From: JAGVWJ01 sp964588555
GTDB taxonomy: Archaea; Micrarchaeota; Micrarchaeia; Anstonellales; Bilamarchaeaceae
Assembly: GCA_964588555.1 (NCBI GenBank)
Contig: CAZPPT010000009.1
Location: forward strand, 1 to 49,464
Direction of reading: 5' to 3'
DNA: 49,464 nucleotides
The notes below the pieces were generated by a model that saw only the letters and a program-made list of their open reading frames with translations, was not told the DNA's origin and made no database searches. Shown piece by piece: positions 26,369 to 35,309 of this stretch. Position 1 is the first letter of the stretch. Every line of letters starts with the position of its first letter. The position numbers were made by a program, and so were the translations under genes.

Positions 26369-26436
26369 AATAGATATAAGAAATATGAATTAAAAAGGAT
26401 TTCGTCTTTTGCAATGGGGCAAAAAAGTAAGGTGCG

Positions 26437-27507
26437 CTAAGCCGGCTTAAAAAAGGGAGTTTGCACCATCATAGTTGGCCCGATTATTTGGTCAATGCCC
26501 CTGCCGTCGGCTCCTACGATATAGATGGATCGGTGGAAGTAGTCATCAGGGGGCATGCCGACGTTTGTATCAAATATGATCTTATCACCTGCCCACGCCG
26601 GGGCAAGGTTTAGTGATCCGTTTGATACAACTCGCTCAGGCACCTGGTTCCGATCGCGGCTTGGGTTAACCAACGCAATATCGTACACCATGGAGTCATC
26701 GGCTGAGGCCGTTGAATATGCAATACGGTCCCCTTCAAGGTTCCATGCCGGATAAATCTTCGCCCTCAGGTCATTTGTTAATTGTGAAACGACCTGCCCG
26801 GTGCGTACGTCGAAAACGAAAAGCTGGTTGTCAACGACTGCGACAAGCCGGTCTCCCGACGGGCTAAATGAGGGGCGTCCGGCATATTGCGTTCCGATAG
26901 GGTGCATAAACCTCCCCCTAGTGCCCGACTGCAGATCCATCAAATAAATGCCGGGGTCAACGCCAATTGAAAGATACGCAATGGCGCCCCCATCTGGGCT
27001 AAATGATGGCTGCATGTTCCAATTAGGATCGGTAGTAAGCTGTTGGGGTGAATCGGACATGTCTGCATGCATGATATATACCTGCTCCCTGCCCGACCTA
27101 TTTGAATCAAACAAAATATATTTGCCATCTGGGGAAAAAACAGGCTGGCGATCATTTCCCATGCCGTCAGTAACCCGATGTATGTTACGTGTCGCAAGAT
27201 CAAGCAGGTAAAGTTTCATGGCATCTGTTTCAGTAGGTTGTGCTGCAAATACAACTGTACCAAAAAGCGATGGTTTTGTCGGGTCGGCAGGCTTTGAGGT
27301 GGTGTTTTGCACCGCATCAGAACCGCCATCAGGAAGCGAAGGATGGCGAGTAGTTGGTGGACTAGCAGAAGGAGCTCGTGAAAAGATAGTCGGGTCGTCC
27401 CTACAGGCGAATAACCCCACTAAGGGGGTAAAAACTGAAAATCTTACGGCTGCACGTATAAAATCACGCCTATTTGTTGGAGTTTTTGTAATTTTGGTCA
27501 TGTCCAT
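26437..27507 (-). CDS. Tat-exported beta-propeller lipoprotein, copy 2
   Basis: Identical to the gene at 20265-21335 (frame opens at 27522). Its own TATA element is copied with it, so it should be expressed independently. Downstream comes the second beta-helix gene, upstream the intact serS. Confidence 0.82.
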   Translation of the reverse strand: MDMTKITKTPTNRRDFIRAAVRFSVFTPLVGLFACRDDPTIFSRAPSASPPTTRHPSLPDGGSDAVQNTTSKPADPTKPSLFGTVVFAAQPTETDAMKLYLLDLATRNIHRVTDGMGNDRQPVFSPDGKYILFDSNRSGREQVYIMHADMSDSPQQLTTDPNWNMQPSFSPDGGAIAYLSIGVDPGIYLMDLQSGTRGRFMHPIGTQYAGRPSFSPSGDRLVAVVDNQLFVFDVRTGQVVSQLTNDLRAKIYPAWNLEGDRIAYSTASADDSMVYDIALVNPSRDRNQVPERVVSNGSLNLAPAWAGDKIIFDTNVGMPPDDYFHRSIYIVGADGRGIDQIIGPTMMVQTPFFKPA

Positions 27508-27545
27508 ATTATAAACATACATATTTATAAATATTAATAAAACCG

Positions 27546-28829
27546 CTAACCGAACGGAATCTCAGTAATGCCCATAAAATCATGAAGGGCGCTTGGTACC
27601 CGGACCACGTCGTCCTCCTGGAAGTTCTCAATGATCGCAACAAGCGTCCTTCCGACTGCAAGGCCTGAACCGTTAAGAGTATGGACAAATTCAAGCTCCC
27701 CTTTTTCATTTCGGAATTTTATATTTGCACGGCGTGCCTGGAATCCCATAAAGTTTGAGCAGGACGAGATTTCACGATATGTGTCTTGCGAAGGGAGCCA
27801 CACTTCCAAATCATATGTTTTTGCACTTCCAAAGCCCAAATCACCCGTGCAAAGTTCGACAACACGATAGGGCAATCCAAGTGCCTGGAGTATCCCCTCG
27901 GCATCGCGGGTGAGCGTCTCGAGCTCATCGAAGCTATTCTCTGGATGGGCAAATTTGACAAGCTCAACCTTGTTAAACTGATGCTGGCGAATGAGGCCTT
28001 TTATGTCCCGCCCATACTCGCCAGCCTCCCGTCGATAACACGGCGTATATGCCGTATACTTAAGCGGGAGATTCTTTTCCTCAAGGATCTCGCCGGCAAG
28101 CATATTGGTGACCGGGACTTCGGCAGTGGGTATAAGCCATAGGTCATCGTCACGGCACTTATAGAGCTGTTCTTCGAACTTTGGTAGTTGGCCGGTGCCG
28201 CGCATTGCATCACTACCGACAAGATGGGGGGTGATAAGTTCCGTATAACCACGTGCCGTATGAAACGAAAGCATAAAGTTGATAAGTGCACGTTCTAGTT
28301 TTGCAACCGGGCCTTTCAGAATGGAGAACCTATGGCCGCTTAGTTTTGCACCGCGCTCAAAATCAATAAGGCCAGTTTTTACGCCCCAGTCATGGTGGTC
28401 AATAACGTCCTTGCTCTTGTTTTTTGGCGCACCCCATGTTCGGATCACGGGATTATCAGTGCTTGCTTTGCCCGCCGGTACGGATCCGTCGGGAATATTG
28501 GGAATTTGGAGCATAAGCGCGCGTATTTCCTTTTCGAGAGACTCGGTCTCGATGCTGATTTCTTTTACACGCGAAGATACCTCGCCACTCCGCTTTATTG
28601 CATTCTCTGCTTCATTTTCTTTCTTCGCCTTTTTCGCATTAATGATCTCATTATTTAGGCGATTACGCTCTGCACGAAGGCCCTCCTCTTCCTTTTTTAC
28701 CTGCCGCCACAGCTCGTCCTTTTTGCATACCTCATCCACAAGGGCAATTGTTTCTGAAGGAGCCTGACGCGCGTGAAGCGCAGCCTTTATGGAATCTGGC
28801 GAATCACGAAATAGCCGTATATCGAGCAT
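27546..28829 (-). CDS. serS: Seryl-tRNA synthetase (intact copy)
   Basis: A 427-residue class II synthetase of the common (bacterial/eukaryotic-like, not the rare methanogen) type, which charges tRNA-Ser. The N-terminal antiparallel coiled coil (about 30-105, rich in Lys/Glu) clamps the long variable arm of tRNA-Ser. Motif 1 is around 195-225, motif 2 (CYRREAGEYGRDIKGLIR, the ATP-binding Arg included) around 258-275 and motif 3 (GSGLAVGRTLVAIIEN) around 385-400. This is the only complete copy; its 3' part (from codon 240) is repeated at 21374-21940. An A/T-rich TATA-like element precedes the ATG. Confidence 0.95.
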   Translation of the reverse strand: MLDIRLFRDSPDSIKAALHARQAPSETIALVDEVCKKDELWRQVKKEEEGLRAERNRLNNEIINAKKAKKENEAENAIKRSGEVSSRVKEISIETESLEKEIRALMLQIPNIPDGSVPAGKASTDNPVIRTWGAPKNKSKDVIDHHDWGVKTGLIDFERGAKLSGHRFSILKGPVAKLERALINFMLSFHTARGYTELITPHLVGSDAMRGTGQLPKFEEQLYKCRDDDLWLIPTAEVPVTNMLAGEILEEKNLPLKYTAYTPCYRREAGEYGRDIKGLIRQHQFNKVELVKFAHPENSFDELETLTRDAEGILQALGLPYRVVELCTGDLGFGSAKTYDLEVWLPSQDTYREISSCSNFMGFQARRANIKFRNEKGELEFVHTLNGSGLAVGRTLVAIIENFQEDDVVRVPSALHDFMGITEIPFG

Positions 28830-28875
28830 ACATATCAGTAATACTGTACATACATACGCTTAAAAAAGCTCACGA

Positions 28876-29475
28876 CTAGCGAAGATACGTACTGTACCAC
28901 TCACCAGCTGAGGGCGGACGCATCTGATTCTTATACCACAAACCAAATGCAATGCCAAACAAAAGCCCTCCAAGGTGCGCGGCACTTCCAATGCCCGAAT
29001 AAGGGTTAAACGACCCGATGGTCTCAAAGATGATCCAAAGCACCGCAGCATAACGGATGGGCATTGGGACAAAATAAAGGTATACCACAAGACCGGGCGT
29101 AAGGATGGTAAGTGCGCCAAGGATGCCGTAGATTGCGCCGCTTGCACCAAGCGCAGGCCGGGGTGGGACAATGCCAAGGTAGATTGTCAAGAGGTAAAGT
29201 GCACTGCCTGCGATTCCCGCAAGGAAAAACAGGGTAATGAATTGCCGCCGTCCAATCACGCGTTCAAGATACGGCCCAAAGATGATAAGGGCAAAGGAGT
29301 TAAAAAAAAGATGGGTAACCCCTCCATGAAGAAATACTGCTGAAATAAATGTCCACAATGCAAGGTTTCCGGGGTCGAAGATAAGAAATTCCGTAAAACC
29401 CGCAACTGCAAGCTGAAGGATGAAAACAAGTACAAAAAGTGCAAGAAGCACATATGAAACATACATCCGGATCAC
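28876..29475 (-). CDS. Rhomboid family intramembrane serine protease
   Basis: A 199-residue protein of six membrane helices that cleaves other membrane proteins within the bilayer. The catalytic Ser112 is in GASGAIYG and His167 in SAAHLGG; the HxxxN motif (HLFFN, 55-59) supports the oxyanion site. Length fits the basic six-helix rhomboid core without extra domains. The start overlaps the stop of adkA as ATGA (29472-29475), so the two are one transcript. Confidence 0.92.
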   Translation of the reverse strand: MIRMYVSYVLLALFVLVFILQLAVAGFTEFLIFDPGNLALWTFISAVFLHGGVTHLFFNSFALIIFGPYLERVIGRRQFITLFFLAGIAGSALYLLTIYLGIVPPRPALGASGAIYGILGALTILTPGLVVYLYFVPMPIRYAAVLWIIFETIGSFNPYSGIGSAAHLGGLLFGIAFGLWYKNQMRPPSAGEWYSTYLR

Positions 29476-30011
29476 GGGACTAACGTATTAACGTGCTCAA
29501 TTGTTTTTTTAAGCTCGCCCTCGCGGTTATAAACAATTGCCGCAGGGGCAGCCGTGAACGCGGAATATGTTGCAAGATAGGAGCGGTTGATCGAATCATG
29601 CTCGGCAATATTGTCAACATCCCGAACCCGGGTCGTATCACTTTTCCTGCGCCGTTCAATCTCTTCAACGGTTGCCGTAACATAGATGAGTAGCTCAACG
29701 GATATGCCCTTAAGAAGTGAAATAGGCAATCCAGGGTAATACCCGCGGGGCGTGTTTACCGAACAATGGGTGTCAAGAATAAACTTGCCTTTTTCTGTTG
29801 CAAGGCGTTCTGCAACAAGCGACTGTGCCTTCTTCTGCTTCTCAATAGAAAGCTTGCGCATCTCGTCACGCTGGGTGACCCACCCTTCCTTTTTCTCGAT
29901 CTCGAACATAAGGTCCCCATAATTTGCAATTGTGTATTCGGGGCGCATTTTCTTAAGTTCCGAAAGCACCGTAGATTTTCCCGCACCGGGCAGGCCCATA
30001 ACGATAATCAT
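29472..30011 (-). CDS. adkA: Archaeal adenylate kinase (AdkA type)
   Basis: A 179-residue P-loop kinase that interconverts AMP and ADP. Walker A reads GLPGAGKST near residues 6-14 and a DTHCSVNTPRGYYPGLP segment matches the archaeal AdkA nucleotide-binding region. A conserved Arg pair (RRKSDTTRVRD) forms the LID. The open frame starts at a TTG 30026, but GGAG lies 9 bases before ATG 30011, which gives the family's short N-terminus MIIVMGLPG. In many archaea adkA follows secY; here secY is 1.1 kb away and in the other direction. Confidence 0.9.
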   Translation of the reverse strand: MIIVMGLPGAGKSTVLSELKKMRPEYTIANYGDLMFEIEKKEGWVTQRDEMRKLSIEKQKKAQSLVAERLATEKGKFILDTHCSVNTPRGYYPGLPISLLKGISVELLIYVTATVEEIERRRKSDTTRVRDVDNIAEHDSINRSYLATYSAFTAAPAAIVYNREGELKKTIEHVNTLVP

Positions 30012-30072
30012 AGGATCAAACTCCAAACGATATATACGTATCGAGCAAATGTTTTTTATAGGTTCAGCTAAT

Positions 30073-30333
30073 TTACTTGACGCCCTTTGACTGCCTAAGT
30101 GAATAGCCGCTTCCAGGCTTTTCCTTTTTTTGGCTGAATAAATCGCCTAGAAGGGAGTAAATAAAATAAAGAAGATGCAGGAGTGAAAAAATAATCCCTG
30201 CAACAAGGGCAAATACCCCTACAAGAAAAAGAAATGGCAGTGAAAGTGCAAAGAATGCAAGGATAAACAAAAGGACTGGTACTGCAATGATGAAAGAAAG
30301 AAAAATAAGGAAAAATGCCTTTTTGTCAACCAT
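30073..30333 (-). CDS. Small membrane protein, unrecognised
   Basis: An 86-residue protein with two or three hydrophobic segments (about 5-60) rich in Phe and Leu and a basic C-terminal tail (SQKKEKPGSGYSLRQSKG). The start ATG 30333 is separated from the stop of the AIM24-family gene by a single base. The two genes are therefore coupled, and the protein may help place or anchor that product at the membrane (inference). Confidence 0.65.
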   Translation of the reverse strand: MVDKKAFFLIFLSFIIAVPVLLFILAFFALSLPFLFLVGVFALVAGIIFSLLHLLYFIYSLLGDLFSQKKEKPGSGYSLRQSKGVK

Positions 30334-30334
30334 G

Positions 30335-31012
30335 TTATTTGCTCCGCACGTATAACGCGACTTTTTGTGCAAGATTGGAAATGGGCATGCTCTGTAGCCA
30401 TAGTTTTCCGGGCCCCTCAACTACTCCGAGGAAAAGCCCCTCGCCGCCAAAAAGAAGGTTTCGTACACCCTTCATCATCTGCACGTCAAATTTCACGCTT
30501 TTTTCCATGATCGCAAGGCTTCCAGTGTCAAGCTTGAGGCGCTGGCCCGCCTTTAGTTCCATTTCAACAACTTCCCCATCAAGTGAGAGAAAAATAGTTC
30601 CTGGCCCGGTTACTTCCTGCAATATGAAACCTTCGCCCCCAAACAGGCCCGCACCAAATTTTTTCCTAAAATGCGTTTTTACCTGCACCGTTTGTTCCGC
30701 ACACATAAAGCTGTCCTTTTGGCATATAAGGGACTCCCCTTCTTTTAGTTTGAACGCGATTATTTTTCCCGGATACTCGTTTGCAAATGTAACAAAACCG
30801 GCACCTGCCTGCGCAGTAAAGTTAGTAAGGAATAGGGATTCACCACTAAACATCCGGCCGATGCCCGCACCAAGGCCGCCGCGCATTTCTGTTTTCATAT
30901 CTATATTGTCGCTCATCCAGGACATCGCACCGCTTTCAGAATAAATGCTTTCGCCCGCGGACAATTCGATAGTAACTGTCTGGAGGACGCTCCCGTCAAT
31001 CCGATACTTCAT
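30335..31012 (-). CDS. AIM24/TIGR00266 family protein
   Basis: A 225-residue beta-rich protein of the TIGR00266/AIM24 family. Repeated Gly- and Glu-rich motifs are characteristic: RGGLGAGIGRMFSGESLF near residue 45, then FGAGLFGGEGFILQEVTGPG and LLFGGEGLFLGVVEGPG. Homologues in bacteria and mitochondria (Aim24) have a trimeric beta-helix-like fold; the archaeal function is unknown. The frame opens at 31036, but ATG 31012 has GGGGTG upstream and gives the typical MKYRIDGSVLQ N-terminus. Divergent from secY. Confidence 0.85.
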   Translation of the reverse strand: MKYRIDGSVLQTVTIELSAGESIYSESGAMSWMSDNIDMKTEMRGGLGAGIGRMFSGESLFLTNFTAQAGAGFVTFANEYPGKIIAFKLKEGESLICQKDSFMCAEQTVQVKTHFRKKFGAGLFGGEGFILQEVTGPGTIFLSLDGEVVEMELKAGQRLKLDTGSLAIMEKSVKFDVQMMKGVRNLLFGGEGLFLGVVEGPGKLWLQSMPISNLAQKVALYVRSK

Positions 31013-31101
31013 AACAAACACCCCATGTAAAACCAAATTGATAACACAAGCAAACGCTTTAAATATGTTTTCACATTAGTTAGTATCTAATTTGTGATAC
31101 A

Positions 31102-32547
31102 ATGGGAATAATAGACATTTTGCATTCAATAGCGCAGTCGCTTCCGGAAGTTAAAAGTCCCGACCGCCCGCCAAACGGAAAGGAGCGCCTCATGTGGACG
31201 GGGGCCGCACTCATCTTGTTTTTCATATTATACCAGGTGACTGCATTTGGTATCCAGGCAAACCCGTTCCAGTTTGACTTCTTACAGACAATTACCGCAA
31301 GCAGGGTAGGGAGCATACTTACCGCGGGTATCGGCCCGATCGTATTGGCAAGCATATTTCTCCAATTATTCGTAGGCGCAGGGCTAATAAAGCTCAACCT
31401 ACAGGACAAGAAGGACAAGCAAAAATTCCAGGAAGTGCAGAAGATTGTCGCAATACTTCTTGCATTTATAGAAGCGATCATATTCATGATAACTTCACGG
31501 GTATTCCTTGACCAAGGCCTCCTTGCACAATACCCGTTTTTACCAGCGCTCGTGGTCTTACAGATCGCACTTGGTTCAATCATAGTATTATATCTTGATG
31601 AAATAGTTTCGAAATATGGTATTGGAAGCGGAATCAGCCTCTTTATAGCAGGAGGCGTATCATTCCAAATTATGGGCGGGCTTATCGGACTTATATTTGG
31701 CCCAACCGGCGCACTTGCCGCGCTTTCGGGAGGCGGTGCGGAAGCGATACCTGCAGCACTTCTTGCACTTCTTCCATTCATATTTACGATCATCGTATTT
31801 TTCGTAGTCGTATATGCAGAAGGGATAAAGGTCGAAATCCCGATCGCATTTGAACGGATGCGCGGGTTTGTACCGCGATTGCCCCTTAAGTTTTTCTATG
31901 TCTCAAACATACCAGTCATATTTGCAAGTGCGCTCCTCCTCAATGTGGAGCTTATGGCAGGGGCAGTATTGCCGCATTATGCAAATCCGGCCGATGCACA
32001 AAACGATTTTATAGCAAAATATATCGGATATGTGGATACAACGACAAACAGGTTGTCGGATGGGCTACTCTATTTTATCACACCTATACTTTCCCTTCGT
32101 GCGACTACAAATACCGCAGACCACTTTAACTTCCTTCTCAACACTCCAACACCGGTGAACAACATTCCGGAATGGGTACATGCAATAACATATATACTGT
32201 TCCTTGCATTTGCGTCAATCCTTTTTGGCTTATTTTGGGTGGAAACATCTAACATGGATGCAAAAAGCGTTTCAAACCAGCTTACTGATGCAGGCATGCA
32301 GATCCCTGGCTTCAGGCGGGACCCGCGCATGCTTGAAACGATATTAAACAAGCACATATTCCCGCTCACGGTCGTCGGGTCGTTTAGCGTCGGGCTTCTC
32401 GCAGGCCTTGCAGACCTTACGGGCGCACTAGGAACCGGGACGGGGATCTTACTTACCGTAAGCATACTATACCGGATGTACGAGCAGATGGAGCAAATGA
32501 ACATCTTTGAATCGTATCCTTCGCTTGGCAAGATGCTTGGTAGGTAA
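31102..32547 (+). CDS. secY: Preprotein translocase subunit SecY
   Basis: A 481-residue channel subunit of the SecYEG translocon, with ten membrane helices. The archaeal-type N-terminus has KSPDRPPNGKERLMWTGAAL before helix one; the plug region and helices 2 and 7, which line the gate, follow (GASLIKLN-like and GSGISLFIAGG). Cytoplasmic loop 5 carries VWVETSNMDAKSVSNQL-like and GFRRDPRMLETILN residues (partly quoted) that touch the ribosome. It is divergent from the AIM24-family gene and is not followed by adkA or a ribosomal cluster. That breaks the usual spc-operon arrangement. Confidence 0.95.
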   Translation: MGIIDILHSIAQSLPEVKSPDRPPNGKERLMWTGAALILFFILYQVTAFGIQANPFQFDFLQTITASRVGSILTAGIGPIVLASIFLQLFVGAGLIKLNLQDKKDKQKFQEVQKIVAILLAFIEAIIFMITSRVFLDQGLLAQYPFLPALVVLQIALGSIIVLYLDEIVSKYGIGSGISLFIAGGVSFQIMGGLIGLIFGPTGALAALSGGGAEAIPAALLALLPFIFTIIVFFVVVYAEGIKVEIPIAFERMRGFVPRLPLKFFYVSNIPVIFASALLLNVELMAGAVLPHYANPADAQNDFIAKYIGYVDTTTNRLSDGLLYFITPILSLRATTNTADHFNFLLNTPTPVNNIPEWVHAITYILFLAFASILFGLFWVETSNMDAKSVSNQLTDAGMQIPGFRRDPRMLETILNKHIFPLTVVGSFSVGLLAGLADLTGALGTGTGILLTVSILYRMYEQMEQMNIFESYPSLGKMLGR

Positions 32548-32661
32548 AATGTTTAAGGGACTCCGAATAGGTAATCTTGGAAATTAAATAAAAGAAATGT
32601 GAGTCAAATCTTCTATATGCAAAACCAATGATACAAAAAGTACAATAGAAATTTTAATCGA

Positions 32662-33216
32662 TTAAAGCTCTGATTTTATCATTTCCAAAAGGAGCTCGAA
32701 TTTTGAATAACCTGCCTTTTCGTTGAAGTGGCCCGCATTGGAAAGTCGCACAATTTCGGCTTCCAGCTGCGTTGCCAGCCCAATGCCATTTCCGACGCCG
32801 ACAAACGGGTCGTCATCAGAATGAAAAACCACAAACTTTTGAGCCCTTGATTTAATCGTTTTCCAGTCAAATGGTTTTCCAATAAACGGCTGATCGCTTT
32901 CCCAGTTTTTTATCGGCCGGACTCCGATAGGGGCTCCGACAAGATACGCCGCTCGGATTACGGTCGGATAATGCTCCAGAACACGAAGTGCAAATGCGCC
33001 CCCTAAACTATGTGCCACAAGAATGCTGTTAGAATCGTAGTGTTGCCCATATTCTTTAAAAACAGTAAACCAGCTTTCCAATGTTTGATTTTCAGGGGTT
33101 GGAAATTGGGGCGCGATAACATTACAATGCAGTTTTTCAAGCTCTCGTTTGAGCCAGGGGAACCAATTTTCTTTGGGGTGGCCAGCAGTCCCATGAAAGA
33201 TAAAAACAGTTCTCAT
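32662..33216 (-). CDS. Serine hydrolase of the alpha/beta fold (RBBP9/YdeN-like)
   Basis: A 184-residue small alpha/beta hydrolase. The nucleophile elbow AHSLGG (Ser at about 70), the acid DDDPFV (about 135) and the base GHFN (about 163) form a complete triad. A start motif FIFHGTAGHPKENWFPWLK matches the RBBP9/YdeN family of small serine hydrolases. The substrate is unknown. This family is mostly bacterial, so the gene may have been acquired from bacteria. It stands alone. Confidence 0.85.
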   Translation of the reverse strand: MRTVFIFHGTAGHPKENWFPWLKRELEKLHCNVIAPQFPTPENQTLESWFTVFKEYGQHYDSNSILVAHSLGGAFALRVLEHYPTVIRAAYLVGAPIGVRPIKNWESDQPFIGKPFDWKTIKSRAQKFVVFHSDDDPFVGVGNGIGLATQLEAEIVRLSNAGHFNEKAGYSKFELLLEMIKSEL

Positions 33217-33249
33217 AAATGAGATGTAGGTTAGAAATTAATTTAAACT

Positions 33250-33687
33250 CTATTTCTTCGTAATCTTCCCTACAGCAGTCCCCTGGATCAAAAGGTGCTT
33301 TAACTCCTCCTTGTCACGGCGACCCGTCTTTTCGATCTGCCTGAGGCGATTAGCATATTTCCGAAATGCTTTAACTGCGGCAGCATATGCATCACGCGTG
33401 TGAGGGTCTAAAATATCCTTGCCAATGCGCCTTTTTTCCTCAACGCTCATGCTTTTCCGCGGGTGAAAAAGCCGCGTATTGAAACGCGCTGCAATTTTAC
33501 TTACAAAACGCGCAGGTGGGGAAACGTCGCTTGCAATGATGGAGGGTGTGCCAAACCGGTTAATTATCCGTATGACGTCCCCCTCACTTGCCTCTCGCTC
33601 GCGACCCGCCTTGACAAGCGTGCCATTGAGGTCAAGAAGGGCATAGCCGACATGGATTCCCGCATCAAGGCCAACGATGAGATACAC
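33250..33687 (-). CDS. Small RNase H-fold protein (DUF460/RuvC-like nuclease domain)
   Basis: A 145-residue protein starting with YLIVGLDAGIHVGYALLDL, the first strands of an RNase H fold with the acidic residue of a RuvC/YqgF-type active site; a second (IIASDVSP, about 51-58) and a third acidic residue (DPHTRDAYAAA, about 93-103) follow in the expected order. It resembles the N-terminal domain of archaeal DUF460 (COG2433) proteins, which are usually over 600 residues; here only that domain occurs. A nuclease role is likely by fold but not shown. The C-terminus is basic (RLRQIEKTGRRDKEELKH). Confidence 0.7.
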   Translation of the reverse strand: MYLIVGLDAGIHVGYALLDLNGTLVKAGREREASEGDVIRIINRFGTPSIIASDVSPPARFVSKIAARFNTRLFHPRKSMSVEEKRRIGKDILDPHTRDAYAAAVKAFRKYANRLRQIEKTGRRDKEELKHLLIQGTAVGKITKK

Positions 33688-33712
33688 AGATAAATAACGA
33701 ATAGCGCATTTA

Positions 33713-34777
33713 TTAGATTATATGAAGGTCGATAGGCCCTAGCCCATTTTGCTTCCAAAATTTCCGTACGGAGGCCGCACCTCCCTTGGCAACACACAAT
33801 GCAACGATGCTGTCAAAACCGCCTGCACCCGGAAGTTTTGCAACAAATGCGCCGTGTTTTTCGGTTTCTTCAATAAGCGAAGACATCCCATCACTTTCGA
33901 TCTGGACACCTGAAAGGATGCCAAGCTCCTTGGTATGATTTCTTCCGTGCCCAACATGGTTTTTAAAGCGGACAAGGTCGCCTTGGGATAGCGCCTCAAG
34001 GGCATGGCGGTTTTCTGCGTCTATATCCCGGATAAGGGCAACGTATGCATCAGGGTTGTTTTTCTTAAAATCAAATACCTGTCCGACTGCATTAGTTGTT
34101 GACATGCTTTTGTCGGGAAAATTGGCAAAAACAAGGTGAAAAGAAATAGGAAATGAAAATTGCGTAATTTTACAATCAAGTTTGGCGTAGCGCGGATCCA
34201 AAAGTGCGGGGTTGTCAAATGAGAATAAAGAGGGGGAAAAACGGGAATAGACGATAGTTCCAAAGCACGCGGCCGCAACGTCGAATCCGCTGCCAAGCTT
34301 ATTTTGCGCCGCCGCATGTGCCGACTGCGCAACAGTGTGGATCTCGGCCATGGGCTGGCTCAATACAAATGCCTCAAACAATGCCTTAACGGCTGCAACG
34401 GTAACGGCAGCACTTGACCCAAGACCGCTCTTTCCCTTGTTTACAGAGAAAGCACGGTCGCTTTTTGTAGTTATCTCAAAACCAAAATAGGCGATTTTTT
34501 TGTAATCAAAATAATAAAACGCAGCCTTAATGGCGCTAATGACAAATTTCGCGCGCTCATCCCCAATGGTTTTTATTTCGCGCGTTGTCGTCGTAATTTT
34601 AATTTTGAATTGCGGGATCGAAATAACAATTTTATCATCGTTTCGCTTTTTGAGTGTTGCATGGACAAAGGCATCCACTGCCAAAACAAGTGCAATATTG
34701 GGTCGTTCAAGAACCGAATAGCCGCCCAACAGAAGGATTTTCCCGGGTGCCTTGGTTTTGATCATCTTATCGGCCAT
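33713..34777 (-). CDS. Phosphomevalonate kinase (GHMP family)
   Basis: A 354-residue GHMP kinase with the signature of phosphomevalonate kinase (Erg8-like): APGKILLLGGYSVLERPN at the N-terminus, GKSGLGSSAAV (114-124) for ATP binding, SAHAAAQNKLGSGFDVAAA near 155-175 and LPGAGGFDSIVA near the C-terminus. It converts mevalonate 5-phosphate to mevalonate 5-diphosphate in the cytosol. Diphosphomevalonate decarboxylase (35608) and mevalonate kinase (46622) are in the same window, so the whole classical lower mevalonate route is present. Most archaea lack this enzyme. The gene stands between an RNase H-fold gene and a VapBC pair. Confidence 0.88.
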   Translation of the reverse strand: MADKMIKTKAPGKILLLGGYSVLERPNIALVLAVDAFVHATLKKRNDDKIVISIPQFKIKITTTTREIKTIGDERAKFVISAIKAAFYYFDYKKIAYFGFEITTKSDRAFSVNKGKSGLGSSAAVTVAAVKALFEAFVLSQPMAEIHTVAQSAHAAAQNKLGSGFDVAAACFGTIVYSRFSPSLFSFDNPALLDPRYAKLDCKITQFSFPISFHLVFANFPDKSMSTTNAVGQVFDFKKNNPDAYVALIRDIDAENRHALEALSQGDLVRFKNHVGHGRNHTKELGILSGVQIESDGMSSLIEETEKHGAFVAKLPGAGGFDSIVALCVAKGGAASVRKFWKQNGLGPIDLHII

Positions 34778-34880
34778 ATGAATGTTGTAACATCAGTGCT
34801 TAAAAAAGGGCAGTGTAAGTATACACAAAAGGTAAGCAAGCGAAGGGCAATCGACCCTAGATGCCATAAACCATCTAAAA

Positions 34881-35309
34881 TTATTTTTGAAACGGGCTGA
34901 TTACCTTAAGCCAGGGAATTTTTTCAAAATCCTTTTTGTTTTCAGTGATGATTGTGTTGATATTATTTTCTTGCATAGTGGCTGCAAGCAGGGAGTCAAA
35001 AAAATGAATATGATACATTCTTGAGATTTGGTTTGCACGTTTTATAGTTTCGATGTTAAAAAAAATGAGCCTAAATGTTTCTTGATAGTTAAGAACAAAC
35101 CCGTTTAGTTTCTCAAAGTCAATTTGAGTTTTTTTATTCATATTGTTGCAAAACTCATTTAAATTTTGGATACTAAGAAATAGATCGTAGCCAGATTTTA
35201 ATTGTGTAAGTGTTTCAATTGCAGCGATATGTTTAGTTAAGTCGTCAGCAGTTTCCATATAAATTAAGACATTTGTATCTACAAGTAGATTATCTTTCAT
35301 ATAATTCAT
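34881..35309 (-). CDS. vapC: PIN-domain toxin (second VapC-type)
   Basis: A 142-residue PIN-domain protein. The first acid is in LLVDTNVLIYM (Asp11), then SIQNLNEFCNNM (Glu), then HIHFFDSLLAATM (Asp near 106), and a last Asp/Glu near 122 (TENKKDFEKI). It differs strongly from the 16.6-kb toxin. Its start lies 20 bases within the antitoxin gene. A low G+C content relative to the neighbouring metabolic genes suggests a mobile origin. Confidence 0.88.
   Translation of the reverse strand: MNYMKDNLLVDTNVLIYMETADDLTKHIAAIETLTQLKSGYDLFLSIQNLNEFCNNMNKKTQIDFEKLNGFVLNYQETFRLIFFNIETIKRANQISRMYHIHFFDSLLAATMQENNINTIITENKKDFEKIPWLKVISPFQK

Larger units (their letters stand above)
21941..28112. repeat. Tandem duplication, unit 2 (6172 bp)
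   Basis: Direct, head-to-tail copy of 15769-21940 with a constant offset of 6172. Its left edge joins the minus-strand serS sequence (ending at codon 240) to MATE codon 268. Its right edge continues into intact serS. Complete identity means the event is very recent, is kept uniform by gene conversion, or is an assembly product. Confidence 0.95.

Noticed and set aside
15769..28112. Composite transposon or integrated plasmid as source of the duplication
   Set aside because: No transposase, integrase, terminal inverted repeats or target-site duplications; the ends lie inside ordinary chromosomal genes.
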